NCBI RefSeq assembly: GCF_030316765.1
Contig: NZ_JASZYT010000009.1
Coordinates: 124,001-188,000, forward strand
Direction of reading: 5' to 3'
Length of the DNA: 64,000 nucleotides
Origin: Variovorax saccharolyticus
GTDB taxonomy: Bacteria > Pseudomonadota > Gammaproteobacteria > Burkholderiales > Burkholderiaceae_C
Numbering within the stretch: position 1 is the stretch's first letter; each line of letters starts with the position of its first letter. The notes under the pieces were generated by a model. The model saw only the letters and a list, made by a program, of their open reading frames with translations. It searched no databases and was not told the DNA's origin. This document shows positions 25,260-33,645 of the stretch, piece by piece. Made by a program: the position numbers and the translations under genes.

Positions 25260-26483
25260 ATGCAGACTGTCCTGATCACCGGTGCCGCTTCCGGCATCGG
25301 ACTAGAAGCAGCGCGCCTGTTTGCCGGCGCGGGCTGGCAATGCGTGCTGGTCGACCACAACGAAGGGGCCTTGCACCAGTTGGGACAGAGCCTCCCATCC
25401 CCGGCTTCGGCTGCGCATGTGCTGCGCACCATCGACCTGACCGAGCCGGAGCAGGTCGCCTCCCTCGGCGACGGCACGCCCGCGCTGGACGCCCTCATCA
25501 ACAACGCCGGGATGTCCGATGCGTCCAACCTGCCGCTGGCCGATCAGGGGCCGGCGCAGATGGGCCGCCTGCTCGCGCTCAACCTGGCGGCGCCGGCGGC
25601 CGTGGTCGATGCGTGCGCGGCGCTGCTGAAGCCCGGCGCCCGCATCGTGAACGTGTCGTCCGGCGCCGGCCTGCATGCCATTCCCTGGCGCGGCGCCTAC
25701 AGCCCGAGCAAGGCGGGGCTCATCGCCCAGACCCGCGCGCTGGCGCAAGCGCGGCCCGACTGGTGCGTGACCGTGCTGGCGCCGGGATTCGTCCGCACCG
25801 AACTGGTGGACGGGTTGATCCAGGCCGGCCGACTCAAGCCGGAAGGCGCGCTGGGCAAGATTCCGCTCGGCCGCATGGCTGCGCCCGAGGAGATGGCGCA
25901 GGCGCTGCACTTCCTGGCCAGCCCCGGCGCCGCGCCCCTGAGCGGGCAGATCCTGGCCTTGAACGGCGGCTCGTCCGTCTATGGCGGCAGCCAGCCCTTG
26001 CCACCAGCCACGCTGCAACCGCTTCCGCTGGACACGCCGGTGCAGCTGGAAGTCTGCGGCGGCGATGGCACGCCATGGGAAGGCGCGCTGCCGTCGTCGG
26101 CCGCGCAGCCACGCTATGCGGCCTGCCTCGACCTGTCGCCGCTGCAGCGCGAAGCGGCAGGCCTGCTCCAGGCCGTGCACGCGGCCGCGGCGCGCTTTGC
26201 GGCCCGCCACGCGCAGCAGGCCAGCCTGACCTTGCTGCTGCCCCCGCATGACCCCGGCCGCTGGCAGGACGCCGGCGATGGCGCAGCGGCACGGATGCTG
26301 GTCTCGACCCTCGCCTGCGAGTGGGGCAGCCGTGCCTTGCGCATCAACGCGCTCGAAGTGCCGGCCGCCATCGACCCCTCGTCGCTGCATCCGCTGCTGC
26401 GCTACGTCTGCGGCTCCGCCGCCCAGTACCTGACCGGCCAGACCCTGGTCTGCAGCGCGGCCGCGCCAGGGGCGTTGCGATGA
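25260..26483 (+). CDS. Double SDR protein: intact SDR plus degenerate C-terminal SDR module
   Basis: The 407-residue protein is much longer than a normal SDR. Residues 1 to about 240 form a complete enzyme (TGAASGIG at 7-14, NNAGMSDASN, the Ser in NVSSGAGLHAIPW, YSPSK, ending LNGGSSVYGG). A linker follows, then about residues 330-407 look like the last third of another SDR (LVSTLACEWGSRALRINALE, then LRYVCGSAAQYLTGQTLVC) with no cofactor-binding start or catalytic Tyr-Lys. CCGGAG precedes the ATG. The second module may serve for dimerisation, as SDR C-termini do. The family of this fusion is not recognised. Confidence 0.75.
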   Translation: MQTVLITGAASGIGLEAARLFAGAGWQCVLVDHNEGALHQLGQSLPSPASAAHVLRTIDLTEPEQVASLGDGTPALDALINNAGMSDASNLPLADQGPAQMGRLLALNLAAPAAVVDACAALLKPGARIVNVSSGAGLHAIPWRGAYSPSKAGLIAQTRALAQARPDWCVTVLAPGFVRTELVDGLIQAGRLKPEGALGKIPLGRMAAPEEMAQALHFLASPGAAPLSGQILALNGGSSVYGGSQPLPPATLQPLPLDTPVQLEVCGGDGTPWEGALPSSAAQPRYAACLDLSPLQREAAGLLQAVHAAAARFAARHAQQASLTLLLPPHDPGRWQDAGDGAAARMLVSTLACEWGSRALRINALEVPAAIDPSSLHPLLRYVCGSAAQYLTGQTLVCSAAAPGALR

Positions 26484-27238
26484 ACGGACCGGGCGGCGCC
26501 ACCGATGCCGAGCGGGCGCAGATCAAGGCGCTCTTCATCGCCGAGCGCGGCTACTGGCGCCCCTGGACCGAGACCATGCTCGAGTCCTGCCCCGGCTTCG
26601 TGCGGCAGTACGCGCGCTACGCCGGCTACCCTGCGCGCACGGGGCCGCTGAGCGAGCGCATGGTGGAGCTGACCTATGTGGCGCTCGACTCGTCGTCTTC
26701 GCATCTGTTCGAGGCTGGCCTGCGCACCCACATGAAACGAGCACTCGAGGTCGGGGCGACGCAGGCCGACATCTTCGATGTGCTGCACCTGGTGGCCGTG
26801 CAAGGCGTCGCCGGCGTCTGCCAGGCCACCGACATCCTGGGCGAGTTCGTCGACCTCCGCACCTTGGCGGCCATCGACCCGAAGCTCCAGGCCCGCATCG
26901 ACAGGCTCGGCGCCGCACACGCGCTGCGCCTCGGCGCCGTGGCGCGCCTCGACCCCGGCTATGCCGAGGTGCTGCTCGATTTCATCGAGCAAGGCGGGCC
27001 GGCCGCCGGGCTGACTCCGGCGGAGCGCAGCCTGGTGCAACTGGCATTGCATGCCTGCTTCACGGCCTTCAACCCGGATGCGATCCGGCAGATCGTGCCC
27101 ACTGCGCTGTCGCAGGGGCTGGCAGCGGGTGAACTGCTGCAAGCCATCGAGTTGGGCGCCCATCTGGCGGTGCATGGCACTGCACTGGGCGCCAACGTGC
27201 TTCGTGAGATCAATGGCGCGCAGCGCGAAAAGCCGTAG
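26480..27238 (+). CDS. Carboxymuconolactone decarboxylase (AhpD-like) family protein, two-domain
   Basis: The 252-residue protein contains two CMD/AhpD-type helical modules, about residues 30-125 (RYAGYPARTGPLSERMVELTY, then AGLRTHMKRALEVGATQADI) and about 150-245 (FIEQGGPAAGLTPAERSLVQ, then QGLAAGELLQAIELGAHLAV). The CxxC pair of peroxidase-type AhpD is not present, so a decarboxylase, lactone or isomerase-type role is more likely. It is the last gene of the acyl-CoA operon, overlapping the double SDR by four bases. Confidence 0.82.
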   Translation: MNGPGGATDAERAQIKALFIAERGYWRPWTETMLESCPGFVRQYARYAGYPARTGPLSERMVELTYVALDSSSSHLFEAGLRTHMKRALEVGATQADIFDVLHLVAVQGVAGVCQATDILGEFVDLRTLAAIDPKLQARIDRLGAAHALRLGAVARLDPGYAEVLLDFIEQGGPAAGLTPAERSLVQLALHACFTAFNPDAIRQIVPTALSQGLAAGELLQAIELGAHLAVHGTALGANVLREINGAQREKP

Positions 27239-27280
27239 CCCGACAAATCGACCCGGCTGGAAAATGAAGACGCCGATCGG

Positions 27281-28483
27281 TCAACTGCTCGTGCTCTCTG
27301 CCCCCAGGAAGCTCTCCGCCAGCAAGGCCCAGTAGGCCGCACCGATCGGCAGGTTGCTGTCGTTGAAGTCGTAGCCGGGGTTGTGCACCATGCAGCCCCC
27401 GTGCTCGCCGCCACGGCCATTGCCGATCATCAGGTAGCACCCGGGCCGCTTCTCGAGCATGAAGGCGAAGTCCTCGCTCCCGGTCACCTGTTCCGCCTGC
27501 ATCTCGACATGCGCATCGCCGACGAGTTGCCGCCCGATGCTGCGCGCGAAGTCGGTTTCCTCCGGCGTGTTGACGAGCACCGCGTAGCCGGGGCGGAAGT
27601 CGATCTCGGCGCGCACGCCAAAGCTCTCGGCCTGCGCCTGCACCACGGCTTTCAGCCGCTGTTCGAGCAGCACGCGCGTCTCGCGAGTGAGCGCGCGCAT
27701 GCTGATCTCCAGCGTGGCGGTCTGCGGAATGACGTTGTTGGCCTTCCCGCTGTGGATGGCACCCACGGTGACAATGGCCATCTGCTGCGGATCGGCGTTG
27801 CGCGACACCACGGTCTGCAAGGCCATCACGATGCTGGCGGCGGCGACGATCGGGTCGCGGGCGTGATGCGGCATCGCACCGTGCCCTCCCACGCCGTACA
27901 GCGTGACCGTGGCGTAATCCGACGAAGCCATGGTCGGGCCATCGCGGAAGGCCAGGTCACCCTGCCGCCGCCCGGGCATGTTGTGCATCGCGAAGATGGC
28001 GTCGCAGGGGTATTTCTCGAACAGGCCGTCGTCCATCATGCGCACCGCGCCGCCCATGCCTTCCTCGGCCGGCTGGAAGATCAGATTGAGCGTGCCCGCG
28101 AAGTCGCCTTCCGTCGCGAGGTACTGGGCCGCGCCGAGCAGCATGGCGGTGTGCCCGTCGTGACCGCAGGCGTGCATGATGCCGGGCCGGCGGCTGCTGT
28201 AGGCGAGGCCCGTCTTTTCCTCGATGGGCAGGGCGTCCATGTCGGCGCGGATGCCGACGCTCCTGCCGCCGCTGCCTCGACGCAGCCGGCCGACCACACC
28301 CGTGCCGCCGAGGCCGCGCTCGACCTCGTAGCCCCACTTCTGCAAGCGCTCGGCCACCAGCGCGCTGGTGCCGTGTTCCTCGAAGCCGAGTTCGGGGTTC
28401 TGGTGGATGGTCTGCCGCACGGTGACGAATTCGGGCGCATGGTCGCGCATGTACTGCAGATAGTGTTCGGGACTCTTGGGCAC
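27281..28483 (-). CDS. M20 family amidohydrolase (hippurate hydrolase type)
   Basis: The 400-residue protein is a di-zinc M20D amidohydrolase. Metal and catalytic motifs are GIRADMDALPIEEKTG, MHACGHDGHTAMLLGAA, FQPAEEGMGGA with the Glu pair, and the distal His in CMVHNPGYDF. Such enzymes cleave N-acyl amino acids or small amides. The start is GTG at 28483 with AAGGAG five bases before it. It closes the leftward peptide-transport operon and probably processes what the transporter brings in, after the M81 enzyme. Confidence 0.93.
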   Translation of the reverse strand: MPKSPEHYLQYMRDHAPEFVTVRQTIHQNPELGFEEHGTSALVAERLQKWGYEVERGLGGTGVVGRLRRGSGGRSVGIRADMDALPIEEKTGLAYSSRRPGIMHACGHDGHTAMLLGAAQYLATEGDFAGTLNLIFQPAEEGMGGAVRMMDDGLFEKYPCDAIFAMHNMPGRRQGDLAFRDGPTMASSDYATVTLYGVGGHGAMPHHARDPIVAAASIVMALQTVVSRNADPQQMAIVTVGAIHSGKANNVIPQTATLEISMRALTRETRVLLEQRLKAVVQAQAESFGVRAEIDFRPGYAVLVNTPEETDFARSIGRQLVGDAHVEMQAEQVTGSEDFAFMLEKRPGCYLMIGNGRGGEHGGCMVHNPGYDFNDSNLPIGAAYWALLAESFLGAESTSS

Positions 28484-28526
28484 GGGTTCTCCTTGAAGAT
28501 CGATCGGGGTTTCAGGGTTCGGTTGT

Positions 28527-30029
28527 TCAGGGGTTCAGGGACATCGAGGCCGGCAGCTTCGTCCACGGCAGGTCCGCCGGGTCGGCAGCCATCGGGCCCT
28601 CTGCCTTGGCCACGAGGATGTGGCTGGCGATCGGCGCGAAGTCGGCGCGAAAGTGCACCGAGCTCTTGTTGACGAGGATCTTCATCGTCTCGGGAGCGAT
28701 GCCGAGGAAGCGGAACATCTCCCGGTCCAGCATCTGCGTCTTCTGGGTGCAGATGCCGACCAGCACGCCCTGCACTTCGAGGCACGCGCTGGGGCCGAGG
28801 CGCACTTCGCCGCCCATGCCCATCGGGCCCTTGAGCGTGACGAGCCCGTCATGCAGCCGGCGCACCGTGGCGCGCACGACCACGGGTGCATCGCTCTGCC
28901 GGCCGCCCCAGGTCGGCACGCTGCGACCGAGTTGCACGTCGATGCGCGCACCCTCGCCGGCCGCATGCGCCTGCGCCGCGGCTTCAGGGTCCGCGAGCAG
29001 GCCGATCGCGACCTGGCCGGGAAAGCGCTCACCGGCTCCACAGGCCAAGAGCGCATGGAGCATGCCGGTGGTGTTGCTGTCTCCGCCAGCCCCGGGGTTG
29101 TCCTGCGTGTCGGCGATCACGATCGGCTTGTCCTCCTCGTCCGCGAGCGACATCGCCTGGCGCACCGCGGCGTCGGGAGTCTTCAGGTCCAGCCGCCACT
29201 GGCTGCGCGGCTGGTCCACGCGCGCGAAGAGCGCCTCGACCGCCGCCGCGGCCTCACCGCCATAGCCCCAGATCACCGGTCCGCATTCCGCGATGTCGGC
29301 GGCGGGAAAGCCCATCGCAAAGCTCAGCACGCTGCCGTGCCTTTGGTCGAGCCGCAGCAACTCGTCGTAGACCGCATTGGCCGGCGCGGTCATCGTGCTC
29401 TGGGCGTTGAGCGGCAGAAGGAAGTCCAGCCGGCGAACGGCCAGCGGTTCGCGTTCGCCGCGCTCGATGCGGCGTGCGAGCAGCGTCGCAGCGAGCGCAC
29501 CGGTGTCCTTCATGTCCACATGCGGATAGGTTCGGTAGGCGACGAGCGCATCTGCTGCCTCCAGCATCTGCGCCGTGACATTGGCATGCAGGTCGAGGCT
29601 CGCGACGATCGGCACCTGCGGGCCGACACGCGCACGGATGCGCGCGAGCAGTTCGCCTTCGGGATCGTCGAGGTGCTCGGCGACCGCCGCGCCGTGCAGG
29701 TCGAGGTAGACCGCATCGACGCCCGGCCCCGCGAGCGCAGCGCGCAGGTCCTCGTCGATATCGCCCGCAATGCGTTCGAAGGCATCGCGCACGACATGCG
29801 CGGAAGGGTTTGCGCCGGCCCATCCCGACGCGGTGAGCGACCAGCCCCGGGCCTCGGCTTCCACGATGAAGCCGCCGATCGGAATCGCCTTGCCGCGATA
29901 GGCCTCGATGATCGCGGGGCCGCGTCGGTAAGGCGGGAATCCCGAGCCTGCCTCGAAGGCGGCCCAGTCGGCACGGGTGGGCGCGAAGGTGTTGGTCTCG
30001 TGTTGGAAACCGGCGATGAAGACGTTCAT
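28527..30029 (-). CDS. M81 family metallopeptidase (MlrC-like)
   Basis: The 500-residue protein matches the MlrC family. It opens with VFIAGFQHETNTFAPTRADW, carries the metal-binding VASLDLHANVTAQML near residue 155, and has the C-terminal MlrC domain with DTQDNPGAGGDSNTTGML near 310. MlrC is named for microcystin breakdown, but most members degrade other small peptides or act as D-amino-acid or amide hydrolases. It follows the ABC ATPase gene by 42 bases and precedes the M20 gene by 43, on the same strand. Confidence 0.92.
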   Translation of the reverse strand: MNVFIAGFQHETNTFAPTRADWAAFEAGSGFPPYRRGPAIIEAYRGKAIPIGGFIVEAEARGWSLTASGWAGANPSAHVVRDAFERIAGDIDEDLRAALAGPGVDAVYLDLHGAAVAEHLDDPEGELLARIRARVGPQVPIVASLDLHANVTAQMLEAADALVAYRTYPHVDMKDTGALAATLLARRIERGEREPLAVRRLDFLLPLNAQSTMTAPANAVYDELLRLDQRHGSVLSFAMGFPAADIAECGPVIWGYGGEAAAAVEALFARVDQPRSQWRLDLKTPDAAVRQAMSLADEEDKPIVIADTQDNPGAGGDSNTTGMLHALLACGAGERFPGQVAIGLLADPEAAAQAHAAGEGARIDVQLGRSVPTWGGRQSDAPVVVRATVRRLHDGLVTLKGPMGMGGEVRLGPSACLEVQGVLVGICTQKTQMLDREMFRFLGIAPETMKILVNKSSVHFRADFAPIASHILVAKAEGPMAADPADLPWTKLPASMSLNP

Positions 30030-30071
30030 GAATGGATCCTGGGAAATGCGTGGAGTTCGGGTCGAGGTGCA

Positions 30072-31739
30072 TCAACCCCGGCCGAAGGCGAAGCCTCGTC
30101 CCGGGGCGGCGGCCAGCAGTGCGCGGGTGTAGTCCTCGCGCGGCGCGAGAAGCACGTCGCGCGCCGGGCCCTGTTCGACGATCGCACCCTGGCGCATGAC
30201 GATCACGCGGTCGCAGATCTGGCTGGCGACGCGCAAGTCGTGCGTGATGAAGAGGATGCCCACGCCGGTCTTCTGCTGGATCTCGTCGAGGAGCTTCAGG
30301 ATCTGCGCCTGCACCGAGACGTCGAGCGCGGAGACCGCCTCGTCGGCGATCAGCAGCTTGGGCTCGCAGGCCAGGGAGCGCGCGATGCAGATGCGTTGGC
30401 GCTGCCCGCCGGAGAACTCGCTCGGGTAGCGCCGCAGCGCCTCGGGCTTGAGGCGCACCAGGTGCATCAGTTCCTCCGCGCGCTTCAAGGCCTTGTCGTA
30501 CGGGACGCCGAAGTTCAGCGGCCCTTCGATGATCGACGCGCCCACCATCTGACGCGGATTGAGGGAGCGATAAGGGTCCTGGAAGATGACCTGCACGTCG
30601 CGCCGGAACGGCGAGAGAAGCCGTCCGCGCAAATGCGCGACCGAGCGGCCGTTGGCGTGGATCTCGCCGGCGGTCGGGTCGATCAGCCGGGCAATGCAGC
30701 GCGCGAGCGTCGACTTGCCCGAGCCCGATTCGCCGACGATGCCCACGGTCTCCTTCGGACGCACGACCAGCGATGCTTCCTTGACCGCATGCACCTCGCG
30801 TCGCTTGCCTGGCCAGCTGCCGCTGACATAGGTCTTGACGATGCTGCGCGCATCGAGCAGCGGGAAGTTGTCGGTGACCGGCGGGCGCGGATGCGCCGCA
30901 AGCTCGGGCACCGCGGCCAGCAGCATCTTCGTGTAGGGCTCGCGGGGCTGCGTGAGCACGCTGCGCGCGGGCCCGCGCTCGATCATCTTGCCGAGCTGAA
31001 GCACCACGACCTGGTCCGCGATCTCGGCCACCACACCGAAATCGTGCGTGATGAACAGCACCGCAGTGCCGTTCTCGGTCTGGAGTTCCCGGATGAGCCT
31101 GAGGATCTCGGCCTGCGTGGTCACGTCCAGGGCGGTGGTGGGCTCGTCGCAGATCAGGAGCGCCGGCTTGAGGATCAGTGCGATCGCGATCACGATGCGC
31201 TGGCGCTGACCGCCCGAGAGCTGATGCGGGTACGAGTCGTACATGCGCGCGGGGTCCGGCAGCCGCACGCGCGCCATGATGTCGAGAATGGCCTGGCGGC
31301 GCGCCGGCTTGTCCATGCGCACATGCTGGGTGAGCACCTCGTCGATCTGCTCCCCGCAGGTCATGACCGGATTCAGCGCGGTCATCGGCTCCTGGAACAC
31401 CATCGCCATCGTCGGGCCGCGCAGCCTGCGGAACTCGGCCTGCGTGGCGCCGACCAGTTCGCGGCCATTCAGCTGGATCGATCCCGCAACCGGTGTCAGG
31501 CCCGGCGGCAGGAGGCCCATCACGGCGCTGGCGATCACCGACTTGCCCGAGCCCGATTCGCCCAGCAGGCAGACGATCTGGCCGGGCGGCACTTCGAAGC
31601 CGATGTGCTCCACGGCATTGGGGCGATCGGCGCCGCGCGGCAGCGCCACCGCCAGGTCGCGCACCGCGAGCACCGGTTGCACCGGCAGAGCCTCGCGTGC
31701 GGCGACTTCCTTCACTTCTTTCTCGACGGTCATCTGCAT
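30072..31739 (-). CDS. Dipeptide/oligopeptide ABC transporter, fused DppD-DppF ATPase
   Basis: This 555-residue protein carries two complete ABC ATPases in one chain. The first has Walker A GESGSGKSV near residue 60, LSGGQRQRI near 170 and DEPTTALD. The second has GESGSGKST near 345, FSGGQRQRI near 455 and DEAVSALDVS. Each half ends in an oligopeptide-transporter C-terminal region (YTKMLLAAVP, YTRALLAAAP). This double ATPase drives the DppB/DppC permeases encoded upstream. I chose the ATG at 31739, four bases past the DppC stop. Confidence 0.93.
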   Translation of the reverse strand: MQMTVEKEVKEVAAREALPVQPVLAVRDLAVALPRGADRPNAVEHIGFEVPPGQIVCLLGESGSGKSVIASAVMGLLPPGLTPVAGSIQLNGRELVGATQAEFRRLRGPTMAMVFQEPMTALNPVMTCGEQIDEVLTQHVRMDKPARRQAILDIMARVRLPDPARMYDSYPHQLSGGQRQRIVIAIALILKPALLICDEPTTALDVTTQAEILRLIRELQTENGTAVLFITHDFGVVAEIADQVVVLQLGKMIERGPARSVLTQPREPYTKMLLAAVPELAAHPRPPVTDNFPLLDARSIVKTYVSGSWPGKRREVHAVKEASLVVRPKETVGIVGESGSGKSTLARCIARLIDPTAGEIHANGRSVAHLRGRLLSPFRRDVQVIFQDPYRSLNPRQMVGASIIEGPLNFGVPYDKALKRAEELMHLVRLKPEALRRYPSEFSGGQRQRICIARSLACEPKLLIADEAVSALDVSVQAQILKLLDEIQQKTGVGILFITHDLRVASQICDRVIVMRQGAIVEQGPARDVLLAPREDYTRALLAAAPGRGFAFGRG

Positions 31740-31743
31740 GGTC

Positions 31744-32691
31744 CTACTCCCCGCGCTTGTTGAACTTGGGATCGAGCGTGTCGCGCAGACCGTCGCCCAT
31801 GATGTTGACGGCCAGCACCGTCGCGGCCAGGAAAATGCCCGGGAAGAGCAGGTTGTGCGGGTACTGCTTGAACTGGGCACGGCCCTCGGCCATGATGTTT
31901 CCCCAGGTCGCCATCTCGGCCGACAGGCCCACGCCGAGGAAGGACAGGATGGCCTCCACCAGGATTGCGGAGGCGCACACGTAGGTGCCCTGGATGATCA
32001 GCGGCGCGATGGCGTTGGGCAGGATGTGCCGCGCCAGCAGCTTCCAGGTCGGCGTGTCGAGCGCGATGGCGGCTTCGACATAGGGCTCTTCGCGCACGCT
32101 CAGCACCACCGAGCGCACCAGCCGCGCCACGCGCGGGATCTCCGGCACCGCGATCGCGAACACCACCGTCGCCAGCGTTCCGCCGAACAGCGCGACCAGG
32201 CTCACCGCGAACAGGATGCCGGGGATCGCCATCACGCCGTCCATGAGGCGCATGACGATGCCGTCGAGCCGGCGAAAGTAGCCGGCGCCGAGGCCGACGA
32301 TCAGTCCGAACACCAGGGCCACGACGGCTGCCGCGAGCCCTACCGTGATCGATACTCGCGCGCCGTAAAGCGTCCGGCTCCAGATGTCGCGCCCGAGGCT
32401 GTCGGTGCCCATGACGAACAGGTGGTTCTCGATCACGTCGCCCGAGAGGTTGTTGAAGTCGCCCCGGCTGCCGGGCATCAGGTTGCCGCTGCCGGGGTCC
32501 ATCGCGACCGGGTCGATGGTCCCCAGCCACGGCGCAAGAATCGCCATGGCGACCAGCAGCACCAGCACGCCGCCGCCGAAGCGCACAGCGCCGTTGGCGA
32601 GCACGCGGCGCCACAGCGTCTTGCGCCGGGGAGGCGGTGCCTCGGTCGCCGGATCGGTGGACAAGGGGTCCAGAAGGGCTTGTTGCGTCAT
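31744..32691 (-). CDS. Peptide ABC transporter permease, DppC type
   Basis: The 315-residue membrane protein has a cytoplasmic N-terminal tail (about 40 residues, PPPRRKTLWRRVLANG), then six helices with the OppC N-terminal feature LAPWLGTIDPVAMDPG and the permease EAA loop region near residue 215 (VREEPYVEAAIALDTPTWKL). It ends in GDGLRDTLDPKFNKRGE, the classic DppC/OppC C-terminus. It pairs with the DppB subunit encoded 10 bases upstream. Confidence 0.94.
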   Translation of the reverse strand: MTQQALLDPLSTDPATEAPPPRRKTLWRRVLANGAVRFGGGVLVLLVAMAILAPWLGTIDPVAMDPGSGNLMPGSRGDFNNLSGDVIENHLFVMGTDSLGRDIWSRTLYGARVSITVGLAAAVVALVFGLIVGLGAGYFRRLDGIVMRLMDGVMAIPGILFAVSLVALFGGTLATVVFAIAVPEIPRVARLVRSVVLSVREEPYVEAAIALDTPTWKLLARHILPNAIAPLIIQGTYVCASAILVEAILSFLGVGLSAEMATWGNIMAEGRAQFKQYPHNLLFPGIFLAATVLAVNIMGDGLRDTLDPKFNKRGE

Positions 32692-32701
32692 GGACTTTCC
32701 T

Positions 32702-33643
32702 TCAGTAACGGATGCGCGGATCGAAGACCAGGTAGCTCAGGTCCACCAGCAGGTTGACCAGCACGTAGATCACCGAGAAGAAGAGCGTGATGCCCTGGAT
32801 GAGCGGGAAGTCGCGCGAGAGCACCGCGTCCACCGTGAGCGAGCCGAGCCCGGGGATCGCGAACACCGACTCGGTGACCACCACGCCGCCGATGAGCAGG
32901 GCGATGCCGATGCCGATGACCGTGACAATGGGCACCGCCGCGTTCGCCAGCGCATGGCGCATCAGCACGCGCACTTCCGGAATTCCCTTGGCGCGCGCGG
33001 TCCGGATGTAGTCCTCCGTCATCGCTTCGGCCACCGCCGCGCGGGTGACGCGCGCGATCAGCGCGACGTAGATCACCGACAGCGCCACCGCCGGCATGAC
33101 CAGGTTGCGCAGCCACGGCCAGAAGCCGTCGGCGATGCGGTTGTAGCCCTGCACAGGAAGCCATTGCAGCTTGAGCGCGAAGAACCAGATGAGCAGATAG
33201 CCGATCACGAACACCGGCACCGAGAATCCCAGCGCCGAGAAGCCCATCAGCGCGCGGTCCAGCCATCCGCCGTGGCGCCACGCGGCCAGCACGCCGAGCG
33301 GCACCGCGATCAACAGCGTGAGCAGGAGCGTCACGCCGGCGAGTGCGAGGGTCGGCTCGATGCGCTGGCCGATCAGTTCGACGACCGGCTTCTTCATGAA
33401 GAAGGACTCGCCGAGGTCGCCCCGCAGCAACTGCGAACCCCAGCGGCCGAACTGCACCGGCAGCGGATCGTTCAGACCGAGGTTGGTGCGCACCTGGGCG
33501 AGGTTCGCGGTCGTCGCGTTGTCGCCCACGATGGACGCCGCTGGATCGCCAGGAGCCAGCCGCGTCATCAGGAACACGATCAACGCCACCACCGCCAGAA
33601 CAGGAAGCGTGGCGACGATGCGCCGGAGCAGGAAGGCCAGCAT
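32702..33643 (-). CDS. Peptide ABC transporter permease, DppB type
   Basis: The 313-residue protein begins with the DppB pattern MLAFLLRRIVATLPVLAVVA and MTRLAPGDPA. It has six membrane helices, the EAA loop (EDYIRTARAKGIPEVRVLMR) and ends in LVDLSYLVFDPRIRY. The ATG lies just after the stop of the binding-protein gene, so translation is coupled. It forms the transmembrane channel with DppC. Confidence 0.94.
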   Translation of the reverse strand: MLAFLLRRIVATLPVLAVVALIVFLMTRLAPGDPAASIVGDNATTANLAQVRTNLGLNDPLPVQFGRWGSQLLRGDLGESFFMKKPVVELIGQRIEPTLALAGVTLLLTLLIAVPLGVLAAWRHGGWLDRALMGFSALGFSVPVFVIGYLLIWFFALKLQWLPVQGYNRIADGFWPWLRNLVMPAVALSVIYVALIARVTRAAVAEAMTEDYIRTARAKGIPEVRVLMRHALANAAVPIVTVIGIGIALLIGGVVVTESVFAIPGLGSLTVDAVLSRDFPLIQGITLFFSVIYVLVNLLVDLSYLVFDPRIRY

Positions 33644-33645
33644 GG

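Noticed and set aside
28620-31763. Very long + strand open frame (over 1000 codons) opposite the peptide operon
   Set aside because: It is antisense to three well-supported genes, has His/Arg/Gln-rich low-complexity translation typical of GC-rich reverse frames, and lacks any domain.
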